This document shows positions 50,589 through 62,774 of a stretch of 64,000 nt of DNA, piece after piece; within the stretch, counting starts at the first letter, position 1, and each line of letters starts with the position of its first letter. The DNA lies in the NCBI RefSeq assembly GCF_001411555.2, contig NC_049905.1, forward strand, positions 4,588,001 to 4,652,000, written 5' to 3'. This DNA is from Juglans regia (taxonomy: Eukaryota > Streptophyta > Magnoliopsida > Fagales > Juglandaceae). A program made the translations under genes and the position numbers. Below the pieces are notes generated by a model. That model did not search any database, was not told where the DNA came from, and saw nothing but the letters and a program-made list of their open reading frames with translations.

Positions 50589-51970
50589 GTGCTTTGAAGC
50601 GAAAGTTCTCCGTTCAACTATCATGATCAGGTTTTTCTACCAGAATAATTCTATTTGAAGCGTTGATCATCTGCTGCTATATTTATCTGTCCAAATTGTA
50701 AAAATGTTTTGATTAGAAAACTAAAAGAAATCTCGATCCAATCGAAAGGCCAGTTATTAATTATAGTATGTTGCTTGACGTTAGAGGATAAGAGTTGAAT
50801 AAGAATTGCCCTACTCTTTAGGCAATTGATATCAGCTGTATTCTCATGCATGGAGTGAACAGTCTGTGTTGAAATATAGTTTCTTAATTGGTAGGAGATC
50901 ATAAAGGTGCCGTTAGGATAGTGAGTTGAGATGAAACTTGAAAGTTAAATAAAATACTATTAAAATATTATTTTTTGATATTATTATTATTATTTTAAGA
51001 ATTGAAAAACTTGAATTATTTATTATATTTTGTGTGGAAATTTAAAAAAATTATAATGATGAAATGAAATGAGATAAAATCAGATCAGATGAAATATTTT
51101 CACTATCCAAATGGGGCCTGGTACAATATACTTTAAAGTGGAAAAATTATAGATATGTAGATTAAATTTTAAAAATATTTATATTCTCCTCTCAATATAT
51201 ATTGGTCTACCTCGTATGTTTTTTTCTCAGTGATGGATTCAAATCCTTCGAGTAGGACTGGCAAGAGCATCACCGCTAAAGTCCCAACATGAGGTAGTGT
51301 GGGCACCCGTCATATGTCTACCTCTCTTCCACTCTAGCAATTTTTTAAGTACTTCTAAAGTTGAGGCCAATTTGCACCCTTGAAATATTTAGGAAATTTG
51401 GAACGTGAGATTATCTGAAAAATGATTCAAAATGGTGATTAGTTTATTGGATAACAAGCTGTATGTAATGCATATTTCCAGTTATAATGAAGAAGGAATG
51501 ATAGATTGGATCAAAAGGGGAGACCCTGACGGATTTAATGTAATTTGTTGATTTTTCAAGCACACAGACTCATTCATTGAAGCAACAGGGGAACACCCTC
51601 ATTTAACAAAGAACAAAAGGTATGGAAGATAAGATATAAAATAAATTGAATACAGGGATATGGTGCCAATTTGCTATTGTGTGTACATGATTCATGACTC
51701 CAAAGTCCAAACTCACCAATTGAAGAAACTGACATGCCAGTTGCTAGCGACCGAATCAATTACAAAGTATACAGAAGCAAGCCAACATAGTTATCAGGAT
51801 GAAAATGACCCAGGAATCTATCAACTTTAATGACAATAGAGATAGACTATACATTCAAAAATTCTTGAGTATTTGCAAAATAAAGCAAAAAGTATGCCGC
51901 GAAACTTCTATTTACAAAGAGAATTACCCGAAAGCAGCAACTTTTTCTACTTAATAACCTCCCTGTTTGA
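50589..51970. other. intergenic region between P450 and the DUF760 gene
   Basis: No gene is seen. It contains the MITE at 50908-51121 and the 3' UTRs of the convergent neighbours. Confidence 0.5.
50908..51121. mobile_element. hAT-like MITE, family 1
   Basis: Inverted ends GTGCCGTTAGGATAGTGAG and TCACTATCCAAATGGGGCC flank a core with GTTAAATAAAATACTATT and AATTGAAAAACTTGAATT, as in the other family copies. Confidence 0.82.
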
Positions 51971-54900
51971 CTAATTATTCTCCTTGAGCTTATACACAGT
52001 GTCAATGTATTCTTCTGTGTCCCGAAGGAATGAACCAAAAGCAACAGCCTCCAACGCCAATCTCTTCAGACTCGAAAATGAAGTCAAGATCGACTCATCA
52101 TTCTCAACTAAATTAACCTTTTCATCCCAAAAAAGTGCACAGCAATGACTCTCAATCAAGTTAACAGCCTCCTTAGATTTAAGTTTTGCACATCTCTGCA
52201 ACGTATCAGGGTCAAATTCCTTCACATAACATTTCAATGTTTGACGCTTCATTTCCTGGTTAGTTGACCCTTGAGAATATGACATAGATTGTACATTACT
52301 AACACCGCCAAAGAGGAGATTTTTCAATCCATACGGACACATCTGTTGGAACTGAAGGGGGGTCCTACGCCCAAGATTGTCCTGGTTTACCAAGGCTAGA
52401 CCTTGCTCTAAGTGGTGCCTCAATGATGCAGACTTCAAAAAGTAGCCATATAAGATGGAGGCCGCATATACTTGGCTAAGCTTGAGCCGTGGAATCTTAG
52501 TTGTTGCCCAATGGTCTGTGACACTAGAATCTGCTCTCAAGCCACTGACATTCGTGACATATTCCTTGACCATCTCCAAAACCTCCAAGCTGTGGATGGA
52601 CTCCAGCTCCCAATCCCTTGAAGGCCATATTTCTAGTCTGCCATTATAAATGCATCTAGAGAGCCTTGGAACCAAGGGGACTTTGATCTCAGAAAATTTA
52701 TAAAAGATTAACATGTACATGACATCTTCAACGGCTAGTTGGCACTCTTGCTCCTTTAGTAGTGCAACCCTCCTATCATTCATATATATATTTCAGGTCA
52801 TCAAAAAAAGATTTAAGAAAATAACAGTTCAGTCAACAAAGTATTCCAAAATAACAGTTCAGTCAACAAAGTATTCCAATAACAGTTCATCCACTGGGGT
52901 TCTAGGCGCTCAGCATAAGCCATTGATACACCATAGACAATCACAATGCCATACCAACACGAAATATGGACCTCAATTTGACAAGTTCAATCCACAAGGA
53001 ACATCAGACCCAAATACCAAAACAACAGGCATCGAACTAATTGGAAGATGATGCCTCTGATCCCAGAATTAGGAGTAAAAAAAGACCACCGGGAAAGAAT
53101 TTTCAGTACAACTTGGTGTTGGTTTATTTAGGCCATGCATGGGCATGAATCATGTAGGGCTTAGGATAGATGTTGATAGAATGGAACACAAAGGAACATG
53201 AAAAGTCAAACCCTGATCATGTTATCTCACAATGCTGATTTTATGTCATAAGGCAGGATAGTAACTGAAAATAGAGGATGTTATCTTACAATCCTGATCA
53301 TGTAGGTGTCTAGCCATTTCTAACAGATTACAGGACACATAAAGCAGTTATAAAGCATAGATGAGACGAAATGTAGCCCTTCATTACATAAACTTATATA
53401 CACCTATTTCAACATAATTCATTATGAATGGCTTCAAATGCTACATAGATACCATAAACATTATGATGTCAATAGATCTTACCATCTCCAGTAAACAAGA
53501 CCGGGCACACATAGAAGTCCACTATTGTAAACCAAGTACAATAAAACAGCTAGATTTCTCAATTCCAACCATCTGATTCGATTCTAAACATCTCACAATC
53601 TTTTGACCACCCAAGAGATTTGAATGAAATCATTAGAAAAAACTGATTTTTTCACAGATGATCTACAATTGTAACCCATCACATAGTTGATCACATCCTA
53701 AATCACAAGAATTCACTGAGGAGATATTCAAAGAATTCTAATCAATGGTAAGAAAGGAACTCAACCCAAGTTGACAACCCCCTTAAGAATCCAGAATAGA
53801 TCATGCGTTATGCTACTGTAGTTAGTTACAATGAAATTAAAATTGTCTTTATAAGTTACGATGTAGAGCATCCATTTTAATGGAATAGTAAAAGGCCCTT
53901 TTCATCTTTAATACATACAAAACAACCTTCCCAAGTTCCCATTGAATCTCAAAACAAGACAACATAGAAAACAAAAGGGAAAATGAGGCAATTAGTAGTC
54001 CTGTTTTGTTTTTACATGGTTCAATAAATTTCCAAACTTTGATCTGGAGTTTCCCAATCTAATCTGTGAAAATTTGGAAGAGACTGGAGCCATCCACAGG
54101 ATGAAATTTAGCAAGTCACAGGTCATGTCAAATTACTGATAGCATTACATGAGCACATGACGCTATGACAGTTCAAAGGTACAACAGGGGACTACTTAAT
54201 CACCAAAAGTTTAAAAAACCAACCATATTTCTAAGATACTTGCCTCGGATCACACCCTGATAACTGCTACCATGCTCTCTCAAGAAACTCACTCCAAAAT
54301 ATGCCAACAAAAATAATTTTTAATAGAAACAGAATAATCAATCAACTACTTAATCAACAATAACTGACTAATAATTTGTTTGTTTATCGATAAAAAAAAC
54401 TGACTAATAATTTCACAAGCTTATTCTTTTATGTCTTTCAAAATTAAACTCGGCAATGGATCTGAAAAAAAAATAAAAAAAATCTTTTAAATTATAGTAC
54501 AAGCCAACAGCTTTTATGAACAAAAGGAAGCAAGGTTATTACTCCTCACAGATTTCCACATATTCACAAGTTTAACTAACGAATCAAAGGTCACCCGCTT
54601 TACTCAATAAATCCTATGTGCATACATCATTAAAAAAAAAAAAATTGAATGCAAACGTACATACATACAGACATACATACATACATACATATAGACACAT
54701 AGATAGCGATACATAAGGAGAAATAAACAGACAACAAAAGATAGATACTAAAGGAGCAGACCTGTGAAGGCAGGCTTCATCAGAGCCAACGCTGAGCCGC
54801 ATACGGGAAACGGCGCCATCGCGAACATCGGCCAAGAGCTTCAGCTCATCCACGACGGCGATGTGGAACAACTGGCGGTGGTTCTGCAACACACTGCTCA

Positions 54901-55180
54901 AGAACCTCCCCGGCTGGGACCGGGGCTCGAGCGGCGAGTTCAGGCTGCTACTGGGCTCGAAGTGGCTGGCCCCGGCGCTCGCGATTACCGAAAAGACCCT
55001 CCTGGGCCTGATGGAAAGACCGGATGCGGCACGCCTGGTGAGAAGGGGATCGTTGGGGAAGTCGAGGACAGTTTTCGTCGAAAAAACAAGGGGCTTTCGA
55101 AACGAGGGAGGGGGATACGGAGAAGAAACTGTGAAAGCAGTGGGGGTGGGGTTGCCGTGGCGTAAGAACCAACAGTCCAT
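51971..55180 (-). CDS. DUF760 protein, UV-B-induced At3g17800-like, chloroplast
   Basis: Two minus-strand exons, 54762-55180 and 51971-52772, join at AG|G (Arg) across a 1989-bp GT-AG intron to give 406 residues. The chosen ATG gives MDCWFLRHG followed by a Ser/Pro/Arg-rich leader typical of a chloroplast transit peptide; a further in-frame ATG at 55378 seems to be 5' UTR. DUF760 features include QLFHIAVVDELKLLADVRD, CQLAVEDVMYMLIFYKFSEIKVPLVPRLSRCIYNG (in part), EIWPSRDWELESIHS, VYAASILYGYFLKSASLRH and FSSLKRLALEAVAFGSFLRDTE. It matches the Arabidopsis UV-B-induced protein At3g17800. The molecular function of DUF760 is not known to me. The gene appears intact. Confidence 0.93.
52819..52889. 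repeat. 30-bp tandem repeat in DUF760 intron
   Basis: ATAACAGTTCAGTCAACAAA plus GTATTCCAAA is repeated at 52821 and 52851, with a partial third unit near 52879. Confidence 0.85.
54655..54695. repeat. (CATA)n microsatellite in DUF760 intron
   Basis: ACATACATACAGACATACAT type tetranucleotide repeats lie just inside the donor side of the intron. Confidence 0.85.
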
Positions 55181-56372
55181 TAACAGAGTGTGAGTGGAAA
55201 GGCAAAGGATTTGAGAAGTTTGTACTGCAAAGTGTGAGAGAGGGGGTTGGGCGAGTTTCAATGGATACGATCGGGGTTTGACTTCACACTGGCCGAGGGA
55301 GAAGGACAGCCATGACAGAGAAGGGAAGATCAATTGCCAATTATTTATAAAGAAAGAGAGAGAAGTGTTATCCAACAAAACAACTTATCAGTTATCACAC
55401 TTCAATCCTATTATATTATTTAAAAAATTCACCTTTGATTTTTTTTCTTTCCCCCCCAAAAAATCATGGGTTAGTGAATATATTTTTAGGTGTTTTAAGG
55501 GAAAAAAAATTATACTTTTTATCTCTAACTCATCATATTTTTACATTATTTATATGAGTTATTTTATTATCAAATCTGTGCTGATTGAGGACATTATCTA
55601 TATTATTTAAAAAGTAAAATTTGATTTGTAAAATTTAAATTTTAAAACTTATCTATTAAATCAAATTATGACATATAAATATTTTATTAAATATGCTATA
55701 TACACCGATTTAATAATAAAAATTTTGGTTTTACAATTTATGAAATGATATTAATTAAAAAATAATTTGTTAGCCTGATAAGCTATTTCAAGTTGCTATA
55801 TTAAGAGAAATATTTTAATAGTAAAAATATTTTATAAAAATAAATTCACAATCTAAAGCGGTTTGATATAATTAAATTACTTTTATTCTAAAATAAATCT
55901 AAAGCATCAAATAAAATCATAATAAATTTTTTCTTTCATGAGATTTATTTATATAGAAGTTTCCTTATAATAATATTGTAAACAAAAAAGTAGGACTTAC
56001 CTTGTAAATTCTACTAAAGAAAAATGACAAGTTTTCTCCCGATAAATAATATAACAATTGAACATACATAAAAAATTATATAAAATAAAATTATAAATTT
56101 ATGTAATTTTATAGAATTCGTTAAATATATTTTATAATAAAAATAATTTTATAATTAAATTATATGAATTTATATTTATATAATTTTTTTATGTAGCATT
56201 TTCCAACAAGGATGGTAATTTACAGGTCAACCATCCGTTTGAAAAGGCGTTAGAAGAAGAGTCAAATCCGTGTATAATTTGGCCACCACGCACACTGAAA
56301 ATTTGCCACTACGGCACCCTGAAATGGACTGCTTATCTATTTTGTCTTCACTTATCAATTTCATTATTCATT

Positions 56373-56410
<38 letters not shown>

Positions 56411-57356
56411 TTACGCAAGAGTAGGAGATAGGATAATATTATTTATTATCTAAGGAACAGACGTGGTTTGTATCTACCAATTGTAAAATATTGAGTAAAG
56501 ATAGACATATAATTTTTTATTTTTTTTAAAAAAACTTACTTGTAAATGGAGATATTAATATATAAATTCAAATTCAAATTCAAATTAGTAAGATTTAAAT
56601 ATTTTTAATAAAGGAATATTATCACAACATTGATTGATTATAAAATAAATTGTAAAAATATTTTTATCCTTTTTAAAAATATAAAAATTTAAATTATTTC
56701 TTTCAATATTTTTCTATCATATCTAGAAACTTTATCATCTATGCTGTTGACAGTGTAGACATCATGTCCCAACAAATAGTCCTCGCACAAAGACATTTTA
56801 TTTGAAGATTGTTAGGTGGCCGCATGATAAAAAAAAACTATTGATAAATACTAAGGAAATAATCACATGTGCGGTGTTATATTTTGTCGGGTCATTCTAT
56901 CATTCATATCATTAATTAATATGATATAATATGATTTATAAACTTTAAAATCATAAATATTTCTTATAAATTAAATCATGAAGTATTAGCATACTCCATA
57001 CCGGCTTATAAATAGTATATTTCTATTGTTTTAACTTTAGTTTGTGTTAGTTTCCTAAACAATATAAAATACTCAATAAACGGTCTCGTTTGTTATTATA
57101 ATTCCACTCAATTTATATAATCTAATCAATTTTTCTAAATTTTCATATAAAATAAAATAAACAATTCAATTTTTTCAAATCTCTAAAAAAAATAATATTA
57201 AAAAATATATTCTAACAATATTTTATTCAACTTTTAACTTTAATCTCAACTCATCTCATCTCATTTAAGTTCAAATCATATAAATCAAGAATAAACTTTA
57301 AGGAATCTGCAAAAAGTCTTGATGCACCCTAATATTCATCAAAAGGTGCATGAAGT
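55181..57356. other. intergenic A/T-rich region
   Basis: The first ~200 bp are the DUF760 gene's 5' flank. No gene is seen in the rest. It contains an (ATT)n run near 56377-56408 and a family-1 MITE remnant at about 57080-57275 (GGTCTCGTTTGTTATTATA..TCTCAACTCATCTCATCTC). Confidence 0.55.
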
Positions 57357-57662
57357 TTAGGTATGTTTGGATACTTGGAGTATTTTAAAATTTTGTAAAC
57401 AATAATAAAATGGTTTGAGTAAAAGATGTTTGATTAGATTTTGAGAAATGAGAGAAAAAAAGTTGAATAAAATATTATAAATTAAAAAGTTGTTTGAATA
57501 CAATTTTTTAATATTAATTTTAATTTAAAATTTATATAAGTTGTATTGATTTTTATGTTTAGATAATGATTAAATGAAAAAGTTATTTTTTGTTCGAGTG
57601 ATGTTTGGAAATGAAATTATGATAAATTTTGAAATATTTTTATATGTCAAAACATGCCCTAA
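57357..57662. mobile_element. MITE with TTAGGTATGTTTGGA-type ends
   Basis: Inverted ends TTTAGGTATGTTTGGATAC and GTCAAAACATGCCCTAAA flank an A/T-rich core. Its right half is duplicated at 59604-59755; the left edge of the tandem duplication lies inside this MITE. Confidence 0.6.
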
Positions 57663-58015
57663 AATCTTCTCAAAGGGAAATAATAAAAAACGAGAGCCAT
57701 AACATCATAAAAAATAAAATTAGAAAAAAAAAAACTTGTAAAACCATGTAAACGATAGCCATTATTGCATGACCATGTAATTCTCTCTAAAATAAAAACA
57801 AGTCGTTGAAATTGTCAAAGAGATTAGCTTTGCTTACTATTTTAAGCTGTTTCATCCGTCAGAACCAAATTACCAAGTCCATACATCAAATAAATTGCCA
57901 ATTTCTAAGCTGTATTTCCGCAGATTAATTTTCTCTCATCCACAAGCATTTCTACACCAATTCCCCCCTGCATGCCTACTATTTTAGTCTTGAGCCCATC
58001 CCGATCCCAAAACAA

Positions 58016-58022
58016 TATAAAT
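58016..58022 (+). promoter_or_regulatory. TATA box of the RALF-like gene
   Basis: TATAAAT lies 83 bp upstream of the ATG in otherwise mixed sequence, the expected distance for a plant TATA box with a short leader. Confidence 0.55.
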
Positions 58023-58098
58023 TCATGTGCTATTCTGAAAGGAAAATAGCACTAGAACTACTTACATATATACATACAACTAATTTGGAGGAAGAACA

Positions 58099-58326
58099 AT
58101 GAAGCGATTACTCTTGTGCTTGGTTCTCATCATAAGCATGGTGGTGCTAAGAGGCGGCGCCCACGCTGCCGTAACATACATCAATCCTAGGGTGGATGAC
58201 CCATGCCAGATGCCTGGAAGTAAACACCCAGATTGTAATCCTCACACCGAGGCACCTCCTGACCAGGAGGCTAACAAATACCAACATGGTTGTAACAAGG
58301 AAAGTCACTGCCGTGATGGAAATTGA
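58099..58326 (+). CDS. RALF-like secreted signalling peptide (75 aa)
   Basis: The 75-residue product has an N-terminal hydrophobic signal peptide (MKRLLLCLVLIISMVVL.., probable cleavage after AHA at residue 23). The mature part starts AVTYINPRVDDPC. Four cysteines at 36, 46, 65 and 71 and the ending NKYQHGCNKESHCR match the RALF pattern of a YI-x motif, two disulfides and a Y..GC....CR tail. There is no RRxL protease site, so it belongs to the short RALF group without a propeptide. RALF peptides act in the apoplast through CrRLK1L receptors. There is one exon. It lies in a tandem duplication whose other copy lacks the gene. Confidence 0.85.
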   Translation: MKRLLLCLVLIISMVVLRGGAHAAVTYINPRVDDPCQMPGSKHPDCNPHTEAPPDQEANKYQHGCNKESHCRDGN

Positions 58327-58922
58327 CCTCCTTGCATGCGTACTTTGAGCTTGACCAAATGCTAATCCCAAAACTTCAAGATAAGCAAAGGATCAAGCAC
58401 GTCCGTGCGTGCACACGCTCGTACGTGTGTCGTATGTGTGTGGTGCATTGTCAAGATACCACTGGAATACTATTTTTGCATATGTAAACTATATTGTATG
58501 GTTTATGTTGAGAATAACCATGTTTTCAAGTTGGTGTGAATGATGTGATTCTCATACCGTACTTGAAAAAACATGATGTTTTGATTTAAAATATAAAAAA
58601 AGTTATAATTTATAATTTAAATCTTATCAATTAGATCTTGCCGCATCAAATGTGTGAATGATGTATCCTCCCCTCCATAGGTGATATCATGTAGAAAGCT
58701 AGACTCTTAAGCAATTGAGGTAAAAAGCTAATTAAATTACACCAGATCAACTAGCGTGAGAATAAAACATTCACGATTAGGGAAATCAAATATGTAAATC
58801 TTTACTTACAAGATATATCAAATATAGGTGGGGTTTGCACTCAATGTTCCTTTGGAATATAGAGATTGGTCTCTTTGATCTCTAATCTAAAGAGGGTGCG
58901 TATTCATTGCTCAAGGTCAGCA

Positions 58923-59092
58923 ATGGAGGAGGAGCTTGCAAACTTGTGTGAGGGCCTCAAGTTAACTGAGGAGGAGCAACAAGAGATCAACCTCTCTGAG
59001 GAGGATATTTGGCTTTCACAAAGCAAAAGCAAAACTTGTCTTGTTGCATTGATTGTGACAGACAAAGAGGTGAACAAATAAGCCTTCAAAGC
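58923..59092 (+). pseudogene. DUF4283-type (LINE ORF1/gag-like) N-terminal remnant
   Basis: The frame MEEELANLCEGLKLTEEEQQ.. continues to VALIVTDKEVNK, a TAA, then AFKA. It is the N-terminus common to plant DUF4283/zinc-knuckle retrotransposon proteins. It ends where a hAT-type element begins at 59093. Only 52 codons are open. Confidence 0.75.
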
Positions 59093-59603
59093 TAGGGGTG
59101 CTACCCTCATGGTGCGAGACGGGAGGGGGGGTCCCTTTCCTGCAGCCCGCTCCACACCATGCGGGGGAGGGGCTTTTTCCCCCTGCCCGGGAGGCGGGGA
59201 CGGTGCCCCTTTCCCCTTTCCCCTTTCCTCTCCGCCCCTTGCTTAGACCAACCCATTAGGTCTAAAAACTTAATTTTGGGTTTAAAAATATTTTTTTGGA
59301 TCCAAATTATAATATAATTAAAATTTATAAAAACAAAAAGAACTTAAATTCATTAGAGTTATATTTTGGATTGCTTTGGCCTCCTAGGCCAACCTTTATA
59401 TAAGTGGTCAAGGCAGGACAATAGTCATACTTAAAGAACTTAGTAACTTGGATACAATTTCAAGTCTTTAATAAATTGTATATATTTATATACAATATAT
59501 TTATTTATATATATAAATGTAAAAAAAATATTTTTTTATATATCTGGAGCAAAACGGAGCGGGGGGTGGGGCCCCGCTGGGGTCATCCCGCTCCCACTAG
59601 TTG
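59093..59603. mobile_element. truncated hAT-type element, copy 1
   Basis: It begins TAGGGGTGCTACCC after TTCAAAGC, exactly like the complete copy at 62947, and shares the G/C-rich ends and the A/T core (GGCCTCCTAGGCCAACC, GTATATATTTATATACAAT). Its right end is missing; the tandem-duplication junction replaces it at about 59600. Confidence 0.8.
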
Positions 59604-60047
59604 TATAAGTTGTATTGATTTTTGTGTTTAGATAATGGTTAGATAAAAAAGTTATTTTATGTTTGAGTGATGATTGGGAATGAAATTATGATAAATTTTA
59701 AAAATTTTAAAAATTCTGAAATATTTTTATATGTCTAAACATACCCTAAAATCTTCTCAAACTGAAATAATAAAAAAGGAGAGCCATAACATCATAAAAA
59801 ATAAAATTAGAAAAAAACAACTTGTAAAACCATGTAAACGATAGCCATTATTGCATAACCATGCAATTCCCTCCAAAATAAAAACAAGTCGTTGAAATTG
59901 TCAAAGAGCTTAGCTTTGCTTACTATTTTAAGCTATTTCTTCCGTCAGAACCAAATTCCGAAGTCCATAGATCCAAATTGCCAATTTCTCAGCTGTATTT
60001 CCGTAGATTAATTTTCTCTCATCCACAATCATTTCTGCAACAATTTT

Positions 60048-62235
60048 CCAATATTCATCTATGCGTACATTACAATACAATCCATTACATATTACACTAT
60101 TGGTATTTATAAATTACATTACCAAACACAAAATTACAAGAAATGAGTTACAAAATCAGCAGCACAGTTTTCCCATCAGTGATTTAATCTCACACCGAAG
60201 AATCTCCCCAAAGAAGCATTTTCTGACATTTGATCAGGAACTTTTCCAAGCTTGCCTAACATAAATTGCTTCATCCTAGCTTCGTTATATTCTATCTCTT
60301 TCTCTGCAAAATAGATACATGTAAAAGAAAATAGTGACAATGCTAAGCATAGATTCCATTAGAAAAATTTACTAAGATACAATATCTTTAAAGATTTATT
60401 TAGTAATGGACTTAAAAAAAAGATGTTGATCACTGAGTTCCATTTTTAAATAAATACTGGGAAGTTGTAACCCGTGTAAGGACTTTTCAAATAGGAAAAG
60501 TCTACATTTTTCTTCTACCAATATTGCTGCATAATAAGTCAAACTTTTCAAAAATACAAGTAGAAGACACACACACACACAAAAGAAAACAACCCATACC
60601 AGCACAAGAAAAAAATGTAGACTTAAAATAAAGATGTTGATCATTGAGTTCCATTTTTAAATCAATAATGAGAAGTTGTAACCCTTCTAATGACTTTTCA
60701 GACAGTAAAAGTCTACTTTTTTCTATCAATACTACTGCATAACAAGTTAAACTTCTTAAAAATACAGGTAAAAGACATTCTGTTTGGCTCTTAAGAAAAC
60801 AACACATACCAAGACACACACACACAAAAGAGAGAGAGAGAGAGAGAGAGTTCCATACCCATACGTGTGCTAGAACGGGGAAAGGTCTATGAGGTCCTGT
60901 GCAACATCTGCTCCACTGCTTCTTCCTAGATCTTTGGCTGAAGAAACTTAAGATCTGGGCAAATCAGTAGTGAAAAATGACCCATGTTAAAGAAAAAAAA
61001 GGAGATCTAAGAAAACATTAATCCATCACTTTCACCCCAAAGTCTAAAACCCATGACAACCGAATAATCATGTTTATAATATATATGGAGTAGCTACTTC
61101 TTATCTATTAAACTCAACTTCAAAATTTTCAGCGACAACAACAAATCTTCCAAAAACAAAGCTAAAGAGAAAGCATTGAATCTCACAAGACCATCGCCAA
61201 AATCAACAAAACAAACTGAAAATCAACAAATAGAGTACAAAACATACAGAGAGAAGAAAACATACCGACGTATGACAAGATAAATTACATTTCCAAGATA
61301 TGTTCCTCACAGTTTATAACAAAAAAAATAACAAGTCAACAACATGTCCCAACAATTCATCAAAAACACTAGGTAACAAAAGGAAGATACTCAAATAATA
61401 AACCAACGATGTCAAATCCAAATCTTTTGGGAAGAAAAATGCTACCACCAAACAATACATTTAATCTTTCACAGCATGCTTAAACAGGAAATCCAAGTCA
61501 CCACACTTGAACATGTTTATGCCAAGTAAACAAAGTTTCCCCTTCAAGTTCAAGGTGTTGTTGCATTCCATATCATATCCTTTCCCACATGCTTGCAAAT
61601 CTAAAACACTGTCAAAAAACACAGATTTGGAAGTGTAATGCACGGGTTTCGGAGATATTTCCCAAAGAAGGAATTTGAACCTTCGGTTTGTCAAGAAGAA
61701 CTAACACAAAGACAATATTTCACAACCCAAATCGAAATAATAGCACCAACATGGAGAGTGTATGCGAAATGGAGAAAAACTAACATTGGTTATAGAAGTC
61801 GACGACGGAGCAAAAAAGTAGAAGACGACGGCCACGAGGAACAGATCTTCGATTGGTAGAGGAAGAGTGACAGGAGCTAGGGTTTCAACATGAGAGAGAG
61901 AGAGAGAAGAAAACGACGGAGCCACAAAACCTAAGAGAGAGAGAGGATGGATGAATGCTAAACCTAAGAAAGAAGATGAACTGCGAAGAGAAACTCGAAT
62001 AGAAGACTCGAAGAGAGAGAGGGGAGATGAATGAAAGCTAAACCTAAGAAAGAGATGAACCGGTACTCAATCTGGTACCCGCTTTAAGTCACCTGCATCT
62101 AGACCGTATAGGTCCGAGTTTTATAATCTGAATTTCGGCTCAGATTTGATCTTGGCTGAAACCCGGAACCAAAAAGAGAGTATCTGAGTTACGGACCGGT
62201 CAGGAAAAAAACTCGGTCCAGATAAGTAGTCTTAA
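60048..62235 (-). other. unresolved insert, possible gene fragment on the minus strand
   Basis: This segment replaces the RALF-like locus in copy 2. On the minus strand, GTTGAAACCCTAGCTCCTG near 61870-61890 looks like a plant 5' UTR. A putative exon near 60880-60960 reads AKDLGRSSGADVAQDLIDLS. An exon after TTTTGCAG at about 60308 reads EKEIEYNEARMKQFM..GRFFGVRLNH to a stop near 60185. The frames do not splice cleanly (a TAG follows DLSPF), so it may be a decayed or captured gene. I do not recognise the family. Confidence 0.4.
60412..60828. repeat. two-copy tandem repeat of about 200 bp
   Basis: AAGATGTTGATCACTGAGTTCC at 60421 recurs as AAGATGTTGATCATTGAGTTCC at 60632. Similarity continues through GAAGTTGTAACCC, AAAAGTCTAC, CTGCATAA and ACACACACACA. 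A (GA)n run follows at 60829-60850. Confidence 0.88.
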
Positions 62236-62774
62236 CGCCAATCCCAAAACTTCAAGATATGCAAAGGATCAAGCGCGCGTGTGTGTGTGTGTGTGGTGTA
62301 TTGTCAAGATACCACTGGAATACTATTTTTCCGTATGTAAACTATATTGTATGGGTTATGTTAAGAAAAATCATGTTTTCAAGTTGGTGTGAATGATGTG
62401 ATTCTCATACCGTACTAGAAAAAACATGATGGTTTGATTTATAAAATAAAAAAATTTAAAATTTAAAATTTAAATTTGATCAATTAGATCTTGCCGCATC
62501 AAATGTGTGAATGATGTATCCTCCATAGGTGATATCATGTAGAAAGCTAGACTCTTAAGCAATTGATGTAAAAAGCTAATTAAATTACACCAGATCAACT
62601 AGCGTGACTAGGAATAAAACTTTCACGATTAGCTAAATCAAATATGTAAATCATTACTTATAAGATATATCAAATATAGGTGGGGTTTGCTCTTTATGCT
62701 CATTTGGAACAAAGAGATTGGTCACTTTGATCTCTAATCTAAAGAGGGTGCGTATCCATTGCTCAAGGTCAGCA

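Larger units (their letters stand above)
57535..59603. repeat. second tandem duplication, copy 1 (with RALF-like gene)
   Basis: The left block 57535-57965 matches 59604-60047, and the right block 58362-59598 matches 62236-63470. Landmarks include AAGTCGTTGAAATTGTCAAAG, CCCAAAACTTCAAGATA, GATCTTGCCGCATCAAATG, TGTAGAAAGCTAGACTC and GGAGGAGGAGCTTGCAAAC. This copy carries the RALF-like gene between the two blocks. Confidence 0.9.

Noticed and set aside
54764..55193. Plus-strand frames of 110-133 codons over the DUF760 first exon
   Set aside because: They are antisense to a transit-peptide-bearing exon whose minus-strand frame splices correctly to a conserved domain.
59100..59240. G/C-rich block resembling a CpG-like promoter
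   Set aside because: It is the terminal region of a hAT-type element, repeated at 62950-63080, so no promoter was called.
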